Below are positions 38,685 to 47,389 of a stretch of DNA of 64,000 nt, piece by piece. The notes under the pieces were generated by a model, which saw only the letters and a list, made by a program, of their open reading frames with translations, was not told the origin of the DNA and made no database searches. The number at the start of each line of letters is the position of its first letter. Positions within the stretch are counted from its first letter, which is position 1. The translations under genes were made by a program, and so were the position numbers. The stretch is from Arthrobacter sp. Leaf141 (GTDB lineage: Bacteria > Actinomycetota > Actinomycetes > Actinomycetales > Micrococcaceae), in the NCBI RefSeq assembly GCF_001424565.1, contig NZ_LMOL01000005.1, positions 791,843 to 855,842 on the forward strand, given 5' to 3'.

Positions 38685-39243
38685 GGCATTCAAATACGGA
38701 CTCAAGGGCATCACCGGTTACCTCGAACCTGCCGAACGCGAGCTCCTGCGCAGCCTGATCGATGACGTCATCTCCATGCTTGAACCCGAGGAGCGGGCAG
38801 GGCAGGATCCGCTGGCGGCCCTGATCGGCCTCGACATGGACGTTGCCGCGCCCTCCGACCGGGCGGTCCTGCGGTTGCTGCCGGACGTGATGAAAAATGA
38901 CGACGACGCGTCCCTGGAGTTCCGCCAGCTCACCGAGCGTTCCCTTCGGGAAACCAAGATCGGCGCCCTCCGCGCTGCCGCCCTGGACCTGGACAAGGAT
39001 GAACTGGTCCTCACCGGCGACGGCCCCCGGCACTGGTCCATGGCCCTGAACGACGTCCGCCTGGTCCTGGCCGAGCGGCTGGACATCCGCGACGAGGAGG
39101 ACGCCGGGCATGTGCACCTGATGCAGGACTGGTCCCAGGCCGAGGACGTGGAGAGCTACTTGGCGCTGGTGTACAACTTCGCCACCTGGCTGCAGGAATC
39201 CCTGGTCCAGGCCATGCTGGCGTCCATGGAGACCCGCAGGTGA
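38677..39243 (+). CDS. DUF2017 protein
   Basis: A 188-residue acidic alpha-helical soluble protein that starts at GTG 38677 inside the clpS 3' end. DUF2017 regularly follows clpS in actinobacteria, and its size and helical composition fit. Its role is unknown; translational coupling suggests it may act with ClpS or in proteolysis. Confidence 0.82.
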   Translation: MAKAFKYGLKGITGYLEPAERELLRSLIDDVISMLEPEERAGQDPLAALIGLDMDVAAPSDRAVLRLLPDVMKNDDDASLEFRQLTERSLRETKIGALRAAALDLDKDELVLTGDGPRHWSMALNDVRLVLAERLDIRDEEDAGHVHLMQDWSQAEDVESYLALVYNFATWLQESLVQAMLASMETRR

Positions 39244-39339
39244 GCGCGGCGGCCCAGCCGTCCTGTGACCTACCAGACATGAGTTCCAGGGCACAACATG
39301 ATGGCTGAGGCTGCCGGGAAGACCTATCCTCGAATAATC

Positions 39340-40371
39340 ATGACAACAGCCCCGAGCATGGAGCCGCCAGCGGATGCTGACCCGGTGCCCGCAGCCAGCG
39401 ACCTGCCAGCCGCCGCGTTGGAATCCCGCCCCATCGGTGTGTTTGATTCCGGCGTGGGCGGGCTGACCGTTGCCCGCTCCATCATCGACCAGCTGCCCAA
39501 CGAAGCGATCCTTTACGTGGGGGACACCGCGCACGGACCGTACGGCCCGCTGCCCATCGCCGAAGTCCGCGCCAACGCGCTGGGGGTGATGGACGAACTG
39601 GTGGATTCCGGTGTGAAGCTGCTGACCATTGCCTGCAACTCGGCGTCGGCCGCCGTCCTCCGGGACGCGAGGGAACGCTACACCGCCAAGTACGGCATCC
39701 CGGTGATCGAAGTCATCCAGCCCGCCGTCCGCCGGGCGGTTGCCGCCACGCGCACCGGCCGGGTGGGGGTGATCGGCACTTCCGCCACAGTGGGCTCCCG
39801 CGCTTATGAGGACACCTTTGCGGCCGCCCCGGACCTGGAGATCACCTCCGTGGCCTGCCCCGAGTTCGTCAGCTACGTGGAAGCAGGCATCACCACGGGA
39901 CCGGCCCTGCTGGCCATCGCGGAGGAATACCTGGCTCCGCTGAAGGCAGCCAATGTGGACACCGTGGTCCTGGGCTGCACCCATTACCCGCTGCTGACCG
40001 GCGTCATTTCCTTTGTGATGGGGGCCGACGTGACCCTGGTGTCCAGTGCCGAGGAAACCGCCAAGGACGTGTACCGGGCCCTGGCCACCCGCAACCTGCA
40101 GCGCACCGACGCCACACCGCCCGAACACCACTTTGTTGCCACGGGCGACGCCGGTCAGTTCGAGTCGCTGGCCCGGCGTTTCCTGGGGCCTGAGGTGCTG
40201 TCCGTCCGGCACGTGGACCACGTGGCGGCCCAGTACCCCACGGGCAGCCTGGCCCGGATCACCCCTGAGATGATCGCTGCGGCCCAGAGCGCCCGGAACC
40301 GTCCGCGGATTTCCAACTTCGTGGGGGGCCGCCTGGCGGGGACCGCCCGTGACGGGAGGCCTGGCCTGTGA
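39340..40371 (+). CDS. murI: Glutamate racemase
   Basis: Makes D-glutamate for peptidoglycan. The 343-residue protein begins with an extra polar N-terminus of about 30 residues, then [14 protein letters not shown]. The two catalytic cysteines are in [11 protein letters not shown] and [16 protein letters not shown] at 39325-39330 suggests a leaderless mRNA from ATG 39340; ATG 39298 has an AGGG element and would add 14 residues. It overlaps the MBL hydrolase gene by 4 bp. Confidence 0.94.
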   Translation: MTTAPSMEPPADADPVPAASDLPAAALESRPIGVFDSGVGGLTVARSIIDQLPNEAILYVGDTAHGPYGPLPIAEVRANALGVMDELVDSGVKLLTIACNSASAAVLRDARERYTAKYGIPVIEVIQPAVRRAVAATRTGRVGVIGTSATVGSRAYEDTFAAAPDLEITSVACPEFVSYVEAGITTGPALLAIAEEYLAPLKAANVDTVVLGCTHYPLLTGVISFVMGADVTLVSSAEETAKDVYRALATRNLQRTDATPPEHHFVATGDAGQFESLARRFLGPEVLSVRHVDHVAAQYPTGSLARITPEMIAAAQSARNRPRISNFVGGRLAGTARDGRPGL

Positions 40372-41165
40372 AGCTCACCATTGTCGGGTGCACCGGCTCG
40401 TTTCCCGGCCCCGGCTCGCCGGCGTCCTGTTACCTGCTGACCGCCACGGACGGTGACCGGACCTGGAAGGTGGTGATGGACCTGGGCAGCGGCGCCCTGG
40501 GCGCCATCCAGCGGTACACCGACCTGGAGGACATTGACGCGATCTTCCTCACGCACCTCCACCCGGACCACTGCATGGACCTGTGCGGGCTTCACGTTGC
40601 GGTGCGCTGGAAGCCCGGCGGCTGGGACGGCGGCAGGATCCCGGTCTGGGGTCCCGCAGCCACCGCCGACCGGATGGCCACCGCCTACGGGCTGGACCTG
40701 GACCCCGGGATGCACGAGGAATTCGACTTCACCAACTGGGCCGAGCGGAAGCCGGTGACTGTTGGCCCTTTCACCGTGACCCCATACGCCGTGAACCATC
40801 CCGTGGAGGAGGCCTACGCCCTGCGCGTGGAAGTGGTGGAGCCGGATAAGGACGGCAACCCGGTCACCCGTGTCCTCACCTACTCAGGGGACACCGATTC
40901 CTGCCCGGGCCTTGAAGAGGCTGCCAGGAATGCCGACCTTTTCCTTTGCGAAGCGGCCTTCGAGGAAGGGCGCGACGACGGCATCAAGGACGTCCATTTG
41001 ACCGGCAAGCGGGCGGGGGAGGCCGGAGCCGCAGCCGGCGCGCGCCGGCTCCTGCTCACGCACATTCCGGTCTGGACCTCACCCACCACCGTGATGGCCG
41101 AGGCCAGGCCCGTGTTCGGCGGCGACGTGGCGGTGGCCGTGGCCGGGGTGCATTACACCGTCTAA
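40368..41165 (+). CDS. Metallo-beta-lactamase-fold hydrolase (cyclic nucleotide phosphodiesterase/RNase Z-like)
   Basis: A 265-residue MBL-fold enzyme with metal-binding HLHPDHCMD, an Asp in SGDTDSCPG, and His in HLTG/HIPV. The layout resembles actinobacterial cyclic-nucleotide-degrading phosphodiesterases that follow murI. RNase Z is less likely because the exosite arm is absent. It starts at GTG 40368, overlapping murI by 4 bp. Confidence 0.85.
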   Translation: MKLTIVGCTGSFPGPGSPASCYLLTATDGDRTWKVVMDLGSGALGAIQRYTDLEDIDAIFLTHLHPDHCMDLCGLHVAVRWKPGGWDGGRIPVWGPAATADRMATAYGLDLDPGMHEEFDFTNWAERKPVTVGPFTVTPYAVNHPVEEAYALRVEVVEPDKDGNPVTRVLTYSGDTDSCPGLEEAARNADLFLCEAAFEEGRDDGIKDVHLTGKRAGEAGAAAGARRLLLTHIPVWTSPTTVMAEARPVFGGDVAVAVAGVHYTV

Positions 41166-41207
41166 AGCCCGGAAGGGTGCTGGCGCAGCGGAGCCGGATC
41201 TTGTATG

Positions 41208-41240
41208 TTATCGATATTCGTTATTAACGATCATCGATAA
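41208..41240. promoter_or_regulatory. Operator palindrome upstream of DUF2975 gene
   Basis: Left arm TTATCGATATTCGTTA (41208-41223) and right arm 41225-41240 are inverted repeats matching at 14 of 16 positions around one central base. It lies 12 bp before ATG 41253 in an otherwise GC-rich region and is probably bound by the Cro-like regulator of the same operon. Confidence 0.7.
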
Positions 41241-41252
41241 TCCGGGGGATTC

Positions 41253-41879
41253 ATGAATATGGCAACGCAGCGCAGGTCGGCTGGACAAAAGCAGTTTGTA
41301 TCACGCGTGGACGCCTTCGCCATCATGGCGGGTGCGGCGCTGGCCGCCGTGGCCAGCACAGTCTGGACCGTGTCCGGCGTCGTTGCCACCTTGACCGGGC
41401 CGGTGACCCTCACCCTGCCCCTGAACGACGCTTCCCAGCAGCCCGGGGGACTAATGCTGGACGCTACCGCCCGGTTCAGCGCCATCGAAGCCACCATTCC
41501 CGTGCTGCCCTCCGCGGAGGCGGCCCAGTTGGCCTGGGCAGGAGTCTTGAACCAGCTCAGTTTCCTCGCCGTTGCGGCGCTGCTCTTCCTGCTCGCCTTC
41601 CGGCTGCAGCGCCGGAGCCTGTTCACCCCGTCGTCGTCCTGGATCATCATCGGCTGCGGCCTGGTCCTTGCCGGAGCCGGCTCCGTGGCGCAGGTCCTGG
41701 ACGGCCTCGCCCGCACCGGCGCAGCCCGGTTGATTGGGGCGCCGGGCCGGCCCGGCGATGTGCTGTTTGCCGGCGACTTCAATGCCGCGCCACTGATAGC
41801 GGGAACCGTGCTGGTCCTGGTTGCCGGCGCCTTCCAGTTTGGGCGCCGCCTGCAGAAAGACACCGAGGGGCTCATCTGA
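41253..41879 (+). CDS. DUF2975 membrane protein
   Basis: A 208-residue protein with four predicted transmembrane helices (about residues 22-50, 95-115, 130-150, 175-193). Size, topology and the following Cro-like gene match DUF2975, whose function is unknown. A CCGGGGGA element precedes ATG 41253. The stop overlaps the HTH gene start as TGATG. Confidence 0.82.
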   Translation: MNMATQRRSAGQKQFVSRVDAFAIMAGAALAAVASTVWTVSGVVATLTGPVTLTLPLNDASQQPGGLMLDATARFSAIEATIPVLPSAEAAQLAWAGVLNQLSFLAVAALLFLLAFRLQRRSLFTPSSSWIIIGCGLVLAGAGSVAQVLDGLARTGAARLIGAPGRPGDVLFAGDFNAAPLIAGTVLVLVAGAFQFGRRLQKDTEGLI

Positions 41880-42109
41880 TGCCGGCTGAGGACTACTCGG
41901 CCATCCACTGCAGGCTCGATGAGCTGCTGGCAGAACGCGGCATGAGCCTGACGGAGCTGAGCCGGCTGGTGGGCGTCAGCCTGGTGAACCTGTCCGTCCT
42001 GAAGAACGACAGGGCCAAAGCCATCCGGTTCTCCACCCTCACTGCGCTGTGCGGGGTCCTCAATTGCACTGTGGGGGACCTGCTGACCCACGAGCCCGGC
42101 CAGGGCTGA
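41879..42109 (+). CDS. Small Cro/C1-type HTH regulator
   Basis: A 76-residue DNA-binding protein that is almost entirely one XRE-type helix-turn-helix domain (MSLTELSRLVGVSLVNLSVLK). It belongs to the HTH_26/YozG-like group that accompanies DUF2975 membrane proteins. It overlaps the DUF2975 gene by one base and is the likely ligand of the palindrome at 41208-41240. Confidence 0.88.
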   Translation: MPAEDYSAIHCRLDELLAERGMSLTELSRLVGVSLVNLSVLKNDRAKAIRFSTLTALCGVLNCTVGDLLTHEPGQG

Positions 42110-42146
42110 CCGGGCTCCGGTGGCACGGCCTCCGGGCTTCAATGGA

Positions 42147-42152
42147 TAAGCT
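42147..42152 (+). promoter_or_regulatory. -10 element of rph (leaderless)
   Basis: TAAGCT ends six nucleotides before ATG 42159, and no ribosome-binding site is visible. Confidence 0.5.
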
Positions 42153-42158
42153 GAAGGC

Positions 42159-42917
42159 ATGACTTCTGAAGCAACCGCAGTGCCCGTAGTGCGCGCCGAT
42201 GGCCGCACCCCCGACCAGCTCCGCCCCATCAGCATCACCCGGGGCTGGTCCAACCAGGCCGAAGGCTCGGCACTGATCGAGTTCGGCAACACCAGGGTCC
42301 TGTGCACCGCTTCGCTGACCGCAGGCGTTCCGCGCTGGCTCAAGGGTGAAGGCCGCGGCTGGGTCACCGCCGAGTACGCCATGCTGCCCCGCGCCACCAA
42401 CACCCGCTCCGACCGGGAATCCGTCAAGGGCAAGATCGGCGGCCGGACCCACGAGATCTCCCGCCTGATCGGCCGCTCGCTGCGCTCCATCATCGACACC
42501 AAGGCATTGGGCGAAAACACCATCGTGCTGGACTGCGACGTCCTGCAGGCCGACGGCGGCACCCGCACCGCCGCAATCACCGGCGCCTACGTGGCGCTCT
42601 CCGACGCCATCCGCTTCGCCCGCGACAACAAGCTGATTGCCCGCAACGCCCAGCCCCTGGTGGACACCATCGCCGCCGTCTCCGTGGGCATCATCGACGG
42701 CGTTCCCATGCTGGACCTGCCCTACGTCGAGGATGTCCGCGCCGAAACCGACATGAACGTGGTGGTTACCGGTTCCGGCAAGTTCGTAGAGGTCCAGGGC
42801 ACCGCGGAAGGCGCCCCGTTCGACCGCGCCGAGCTGGACCAACTGCTGGACCTGGCCCTCCTGGGCACCACGCAGCTCGCCGCCATCCAGCGCGAAACGC
42901 TGGCAGACACGCTGTGA
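42159..42917 (+). CDS. rph: Ribonuclease PH
   Basis: Phosphorolytic 3'-5' exoribonuclease that trims tRNA 3' ends. The 252-residue protein has the expected R-rich N-terminus ([11 protein letters not shown]), [18 protein letters not shown], and the phosphate-binding [24 protein letters not shown] segment. It overlaps rdgB by 4 bp (GTGA), the standard rph-rdgB arrangement. Confidence 0.95.
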   Translation: MTSEATAVPVVRADGRTPDQLRPISITRGWSNQAEGSALIEFGNTRVLCTASLTAGVPRWLKGEGRGWVTAEYAMLPRATNTRSDRESVKGKIGGRTHEISRLIGRSLRSIIDTKALGENTIVLDCDVLQADGGTRTAAITGAYVALSDAIRFARDNKLIARNAQPLVDTIAAVSVGIIDGVPMLDLPYVEDVRAETDMNVVVTGSGKFVEVQGTAEGAPFDRAELDQLLDLALLGTTQLAAIQRETLADTL

Positions 42918-43561
42918 CGGCCGCTCCCCGGTTGGTGCTCGCCACCCACAACGCGGGCAAGCTGCGTGAACTCCGGGAGTTGCTGCGTGGCCAGGTGCCC
43001 GGGCTCGACGTCGACACCCAGGTGGTGGATGCGGCGGCAGCAGGTGCCCCGGACGTGGTGGAAACCGGTGTCACCTTCGCCGAGAATTCGCTCCTTAAGG
43101 CACGCGCTGTGGCCGCTGCCACCGGCCTGGTGGCCATAGCGGACGATTCAGGCCTGGCGGTGGACGTGATGGGCGGCGCCCCGGGGATCTTCTCCGCGCG
43201 CTGGGCCGGCCGGCACGGAGACGACCAGGCCAACCTGGAGCTCCTGCTCAACCAGGTCGCCGACGTTCCGGACGCCCACCGCGGCGCTGCGTTTGTCTGT
43301 GCCGCGGCACTGGCCGTCCCCGGCACCCCGGAGGAGCCGGGCCGCGAAGACGTGGAATACGGCCAACTGGAGGGCACGCTCCTGCGGGCTCCCCGCGGCG
43401 CCGGCGGGTTCGGCTACGACCCCGTCCTGCAGCCGCTGGGCGGCGACCGGAGCTGCGCCGAACTCTCTGCCGAGGAGAAGAATGCCATCAGCCACCGCGG
43501 CAAAGCCTTCCGGGCATTGCTGCCGGCCATCATCTCCGCCCTGCAGGAAGCCGGCGAGTAA
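42914..43561 (+). CDS. rdgB: Non-canonical purine NTP pyrophosphatase (RdgB/HAM1)
   Basis: Hydrolyses dITP, XTP and ITP to monophosphates, keeping them from nucleic acids. The 215-residue protein has [15 protein letters not shown] at the N-terminus, [10 protein letters not shown], the ADDSGLAVD metal-binding motif, GFGYDPVL, and the SHRGKA C-terminal signature. It starts at GTG 42914, coupled to rph. Confidence 0.95.
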   Translation: MTAAPRLVLATHNAGKLRELRELLRGQVPGLDVDTQVVDAAAAGAPDVVETGVTFAENSLLKARAVAAATGLVAIADDSGLAVDVMGGAPGIFSARWAGRHGDDQANLELLLNQVADVPDAHRGAAFVCAAALAVPGTPEEPGREDVEYGQLEGTLLRAPRGAGGFGYDPVLQPLGGDRSCAELSAEEKNAISHRGKAFRALLPAIISALQEAGE

Positions 43562-43588
43562 CGCCGTCGGACGTTCCTGACCTGCCTT

Positions 43589-43639
43589 AACGCCGAAGGG
43601 CGCGCCCACGTGTCAGCGGTGGGCGCGCCCTTCGGCGTT
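43589..43639. terminator. Bidirectional terminator between rdgB and dedA
   Basis: A perfect 21-bp stem (arms 43589-43609 and 43619-43639) with a 9-nt loop lies between convergent genes. It has AA on the left and TTT on the right, so it can stop transcripts from both sides. Confidence 0.88.
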
Positions 43640-43653
43640 TGTCGCTAAAGAAC

Positions 43654-44469
43654 TCAGCGCTGGTCGGGCCGGTGGCTGCCGGTGTCCCGGGGCGTTTTGT
43701 GCTCGTCCTCAGGGGTGTGCTCCTCGATGAACTCGGCCACGGGGTCCGTGCCGTAGGCCTTGGCCTGCCGCTTGGCGGAAAGGCCACGGAGCACCTCGAC
43801 GCCGATGGGCAGGACCGAGACCAGCACGATGAGGATAAAGATGATGTCCAGGTTGTCCCGGACCCACGGCACGCGGTCGCCCAGGAGGTAGCCCAGCAGC
43901 GTCACGCCGCCGCCCCACAGCACCGCACCGATGACGTTGTAGAGGAAGAACTTGCGCTTATCCATCTGCGCCACACCCACGATCACCGGCACAAAGGTCC
44001 GGATAATGGGCACAAAGCGGGCCAGGATCAGTGCTTTGCCGCCATGCTTTTCGAAGAACGCGTGGGCGCTCTCGACGTTCTCACGCTTGAAGAGCCGCGA
44101 GTTGGGCTTATTGAAGATGGCGGGCCCGGCCTTGGAGCCGATGAGGTAGCCCGTCTGGTTGCCGATGATCGCCGAAATGATGATCAGCAGGGCCAGCAGC
44201 CACACGTTGAACTTGATGGTATCCGTGGCCACAAGCAGGCCGGCGGTGAACAGCATGGAATCGCCCGGGAGGAAGAAGCCCACCAGCAGGCCCGTTTCGG
44301 CGAAAACGATACCGCACACAAGCAGCACCACCCAGGGCGCCAGGGCGGGATCGGCCAGGAAGATCTGGGGGTTCAGCCAGTCGGGGAGGAACGAGGCCAG
44401 CTGCGGCTGGACCGGTCCTGCACCGCCCAGCGTGGACACAGCAAGGTCATTCAGGAGAGGGATGTTCAC
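43654..44469 (-). CDS. DedA family membrane protein
   Basis: A 271-residue polytopic protein with the DedA/SNARE-associated signature: ETGLLVGFFLPGDSMLF, then GNQTGYLIGSKAG, and ARFVPIIRTFVPVIVGVAQM with the functionally important Arg residues. DedA proteins act in lipid carrier recycling and proton-motive-force homeostasis; in some bacteria they are undecaprenyl phosphate flippases. A TACCCT element ending 6 nt upstream supports GTG 44469; ATG 44493 is an alternative. Confidence 0.9.
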   Translation of the reverse strand: MNIPLLNDLAVSTLGGAGPVQPQLASFLPDWLNPQIFLADPALAPWVVLLVCGIVFAETGLLVGFFLPGDSMLFTAGLLVATDTIKFNVWLLALLIIISAIIGNQTGYLIGSKAGPAIFNKPNSRLFKRENVESAHAFFEKHGGKALILARFVPIIRTFVPVIVGVAQMDKRKFFLYNVIGAVLWGGGVTLLGYLLGDRVPWVRDNLDIIFILIVLVSVLPIGVEVLRGLSAKRQAKAYGTDPVAEFIEEHTPEDEHKTPRDTGSHRPDQR

Positions 44470-44608
44470 CTTCCAAGGGTACTTGACCTGCATGTGCCGT
44501 CCGGTGAGGCCACCCCCTAAGCCGTCGGCCGCCGTCGTCCGCGTGATATCCGTGACAGGGCCGCCCCGGTAACGTGGAAACGGCCCGGCCCGGCGGTAAA
44601 GTGTGGGC

Positions 44609-45610
44609 GTGGGTTTGGATTTTACGGCGATTGACTTCGAGACGGCGAACGGGTTCAGGGGCTCCCCCTGCGCCGTGGGGCTGACCAAGGTCCGCGGCGG
44701 CCGTGTGGTGGAGGAAGCGTCCTGGCTGATGCGCCCGCCCCCGCGCCACGACCACTTTGAGTACCACAACACCCGTATCCACGGCATCACCTCAGCCGAC
44801 GTGGCATTGCAGCCGCGGTTCGGCGACCTGTTCCCGGAGATCGGCGCCTTCATCGGCGGCGATGTGCTGGCCGCCCACAACGCGGCCTTTGACCTCGGCG
44901 TGATCCGCTCGGCCCTGGAAGTCTCCGGCCTTCCCGGCCCGGCCTACGACTATGTGTGCACGGTGATGCTGTCGCGGCGGTGCTATTCGCTGGTCTCCAA
45001 CTCGCTGCCTTTCGCCGCGGAGGAAGCCGGTGTGCCGCTGGTGAACCACCACGACGCCGCCGAGGATGCCCGCGCCTGCGCCGGGATCCTGATCGACATC
45101 GCTGCGCGCAACGGCGCCAACAGCGTGGCGGAGCTGTACCTGTCGCTGGGGCTGGTGATGCCCCGGCAGGAGGCGTTTGACCCCGCCATCGACCCGCTCT
45201 CCAAGCCCAGCCTGGCCGCCCTTTCCTCGGGCAACGGCGCTGCGCTGTTCCGGCCCTTCCAGTCGGGCTGGCCGGAGGAGGGCGCCAACCCGGAGCCCAA
45301 CCCGGCCGCCGCACCGGGGCATCCGTTGCATGGCCAAACCATCGTGTTCACCGGTTCGCTGTCCATCGGCCGGCCCGAAGCGAAAATCCGGTCCGCGGAA
45401 CTTGGTGCCCGTCCCGAGAGCCGGGTAACGGGCCGCACCACCGTTCTGGTGGTGGGCGACGGTTTTGTGGCCGCAGACCTCCGGTCCGGCCGGCTCACGG
45501 GCAAAGCCAAACGCGTCCTGGAGCTCCACGACCGGGGCCAGGCCATCGAGGTGCTGTCCGAGGGCGAATTCCTGCAGATGGTGGGAAGTTTCGCGGCGGC
45601 CGGCGCCTGA
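44609..45610 (+). CDS. DnaQ-like 3'-5' exonuclease with C-terminal BRCT domain
   Basis: A 333-residue protein. Residues about 1-170 form a DEDDh exonuclease: FTAIDFETAN (Asp, Glu), the AHNAAFDLGVI motif (Asp) and HHDAAEDA (His, Asp). After a linker rich in Pro and Gly, a BRCT-like domain begins with HPLHGQTIVFTGSLSIGR, like that of NAD-dependent ligases. GTG 44609 is supported by TAAAGT at 44597-44602; GTG 44603 is in frame. Likely a repair or replication-associated nuclease. Confidence 0.9.
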   Translation: MGLDFTAIDFETANGFRGSPCAVGLTKVRGGRVVEEASWLMRPPPRHDHFEYHNTRIHGITSADVALQPRFGDLFPEIGAFIGGDVLAAHNAAFDLGVIRSALEVSGLPGPAYDYVCTVMLSRRCYSLVSNSLPFAAEEAGVPLVNHHDAAEDARACAGILIDIAARNGANSVAELYLSLGLVMPRQEAFDPAIDPLSKPSLAALSSGNGAALFRPFQSGWPEEGANPEPNPAAAPGHPLHGQTIVFTGSLSIGRPEAKIRSAELGARPESRVTGRTTVLVVGDGFVAADLRSGRLTGKAKRVLELHDRGQAIEVLSEGEFLQMVGSFAAAGA

Positions 45611-45679
45611 TCATCCCGCTGCCGGTCATGCGGCGCAACAAAGCTTCCAAGCCGGGGACTCCGCTCCTAGCCTTGGGCC

Positions 45680-46159
45680 ATGAGCTCCCTTTTTGCGTTC
45701 CCCAATCCAGTCAACGAATACGCCGCCCGGGTGACGGCGGGACTGGTGGTGGTCCTTGCCCTGGCCACGGCGGTGACAGGCTCCGTCTGGGGGCTGCTTG
45801 CCCTGGCCGCAGGGTTCTGGCTCCGGGTGCTTTTCGGTCCAAGGGTTTCGCCGTTGGCCCTGCTCTCCGTCAAGGTCATCACGCCGTGGTTGGGGAAGGC
45901 CAAGCTGGTGCCGGGGCCGCCGAAGCGTTTTGCGCAGGGCCTCGGAGCCGCAATCTCCACCATTGCGCTGCTGCTGTTCCTGGCCGGCGCGGCACCTGCC
46001 GCCTGGACGGTGCTGGGACTGCTGGTGGTGGCCGCCTCGCTTGAGGCCGTCCTGGGCTTCTGCGCCGGCTGTGTCATCTTCGGGTTCCTGCAGCGCCGCG
46101 GCCTGATCCCGGCGGACGTGTGCGAGGCCTGCAACAACATCAGCCTTCGCCGGTCGTAA
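45680..46159 (+). CDS. DUF4395 membrane protein
   Basis: A 159-residue protein with about four hydrophobic helices and a DUF4395-type layout: FPNPVNEYAARVTAG at the start, FGPRVSPLA, and a cysteine pair FCAGC at the end of the third helix with CEAC near the C-terminus. Related proteins occur with sulfur-transfer or thioredoxin genes; none is adjacent here. TAGCCT at 45668-45673 ends 6 nt before ATG 45680. The last 20 bp overlap the convergent ADP-ribosylglycohydrolase gene. Confidence 0.8.
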   Translation: MSSLFAFPNPVNEYAARVTAGLVVVLALATAVTGSVWGLLALAAGFWLRVLFGPRVSPLALLSVKVITPWLGKAKLVPGPPKRFAQGLGAAISTIALLLFLAGAAPAAWTVLGLLVVAASLEAVLGFCAGCVIFGFLQRRGLIPADVCEACNNISLRRS

Positions 46160-47234
46160 CCTTCACCAGCAGCTCGCCCATTCCGCGGATCACCTCAGGC
46201 GCTTCCAACGCCTCCAGCCAGTCGGCCGGGAGGCAGTCCGTGCCGTAATGCGCGCCCAGGATGTTGCCCGCGATGGATCCGGTGGAATCGCTGTCCCCGC
46301 TGTGGTTGACCGCCAAGGCGACGGCGGCCCGGAAATGCCGGACCGGGCGGGGCTCGCCGTTGTCCGCGGCGTCCGTGGGGATTGTGGCCAGGACAGCGTA
46401 AAGCGCGACGGCGAACGCCTCCTCCGCCACCCAGCCCTCGCCAAGTGCCGCCACCAGTTCCTCCGGTGCCACCACGCCCTGCCCGGCAAGCCGCAGCGCG
46501 GCGTCGAGGCGCCCCGGCAGTTCCGGGGCGACGTCCTTCACGGTGGCTGCATGGGCTGCCACGGTGGCTGCCGCCCCGGCCAGGGTTTCGCCGGCCACAA
46601 GGTGGTGGATCAGGAGGCTGAACACCCCGGCGCTTTGCCGGGCAGAAGGGTGGCCATGCGTGAGGGAGGCGGCGTCGGAGCTGAGTTTGTAGACGGCGTC
46701 GGCCGTGATGTGCGGGATCAGCCCGAACGGTGCCGATCGCATCACCGTGCCGCACCCTTTCGACTCCGGGTTGACGGGCCGGATTGAGGTGCCCATTTCT
46801 CCGGTGGCAAGGCCAGAGAGACAGGCTTTGCCGGGGTGGCGTTGCTGGTGGAGGACGGCGTTTGAATCAATCCAGCGCGCTTGCGGTGCAGGCGCCCGGG
46901 GGCCGGCCTCGACACCCTGCGTGGCCAGCCAGCGCAGGTAGGACAGCCACAGGCAGGCGTTGGCGTCTGCGCCGACACCCGAGTTGGCCCACTCCAGCGC
47001 CTCCACCAGCCCGTCCACGGTGTAGAGGGTCATTTGGGTGTCATCGGAGAAATGGGCTGGGCGGTCGAGGGCACCGAAGCCCTGCAGGCCGCTGTTGCCG
47101 AAGCGGGACCGGATTGTTGCCATGGAATCGAACTCCACCGCGTAGCCCAGCGCGTCTCCCAGGGCACCGCCCAGGAGGCAGCCGTGGATGCGGGACTTCA
47201 GGGCGGGGCCGGGCTGGCCGGATTCGAGGCTCAT
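46140..47234 (-). CDS. ADP-ribosylglycohydrolase (DraG family)
   Basis: A 364-residue all-alpha enzyme that removes ADP-ribose from proteins or small molecules, depending on the branch. The metal-binding N-terminal motif SDDTQMTLYT is at residues 63-72 and the C-terminal metal motif is GDSDSTGSIAGNILGA. Minus-strand TAAATT at 47241-47246 ends 6 nt before ATG 47234, so it is probably leaderless. No DraT-like transferase is visible in the window. Confidence 0.92.
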   Translation of the reverse strand: MSLESGQPGPALKSRIHGCLLGGALGDALGYAVEFDSMATIRSRFGNSGLQGFGALDRPAHFSDDTQMTLYTVDGLVEALEWANSGVGADANACLWLSYLRWLATQGVEAGPRAPAPQARWIDSNAVLHQQRHPGKACLSGLATGEMGTSIRPVNPESKGCGTVMRSAPFGLIPHITADAVYKLSSDAASLTHGHPSARQSAGVFSLLIHHLVAGETLAGAAATVAAHAATVKDVAPELPGRLDAALRLAGQGVVAPEELVAALGEGWVAEEAFAVALYAVLATIPTDAADNGEPRPVRHFRAAVALAVNHSGDSDSTGSIAGNILGAHYGTDCLPADWLEALEAPEVIRGMGELLVKVTTGEG

Positions 47235-47389
47235 GGTGCAAATTTACCGTGGCAGGGTGGCCGGCCCGAGCCACGGGCCCGCGGCAGTGCCCGCTTGAGG
47301 GCACCTCCAGCAAACCCACAGCCTGGACTGGAAGAGTGTTGGGGTTGCCAGCGGCAACACTGCCATCCACCCCTGACTTAAGGTTTCCC

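Noticed and set aside
46784..47389. Upstream extension of the aquaporin frame by about 200 codons
   Set aside because: The extension runs antisense to the ADP-ribosylglycohydrolase gene and lacks membrane-protein character; the family-like start is ATG 47390.
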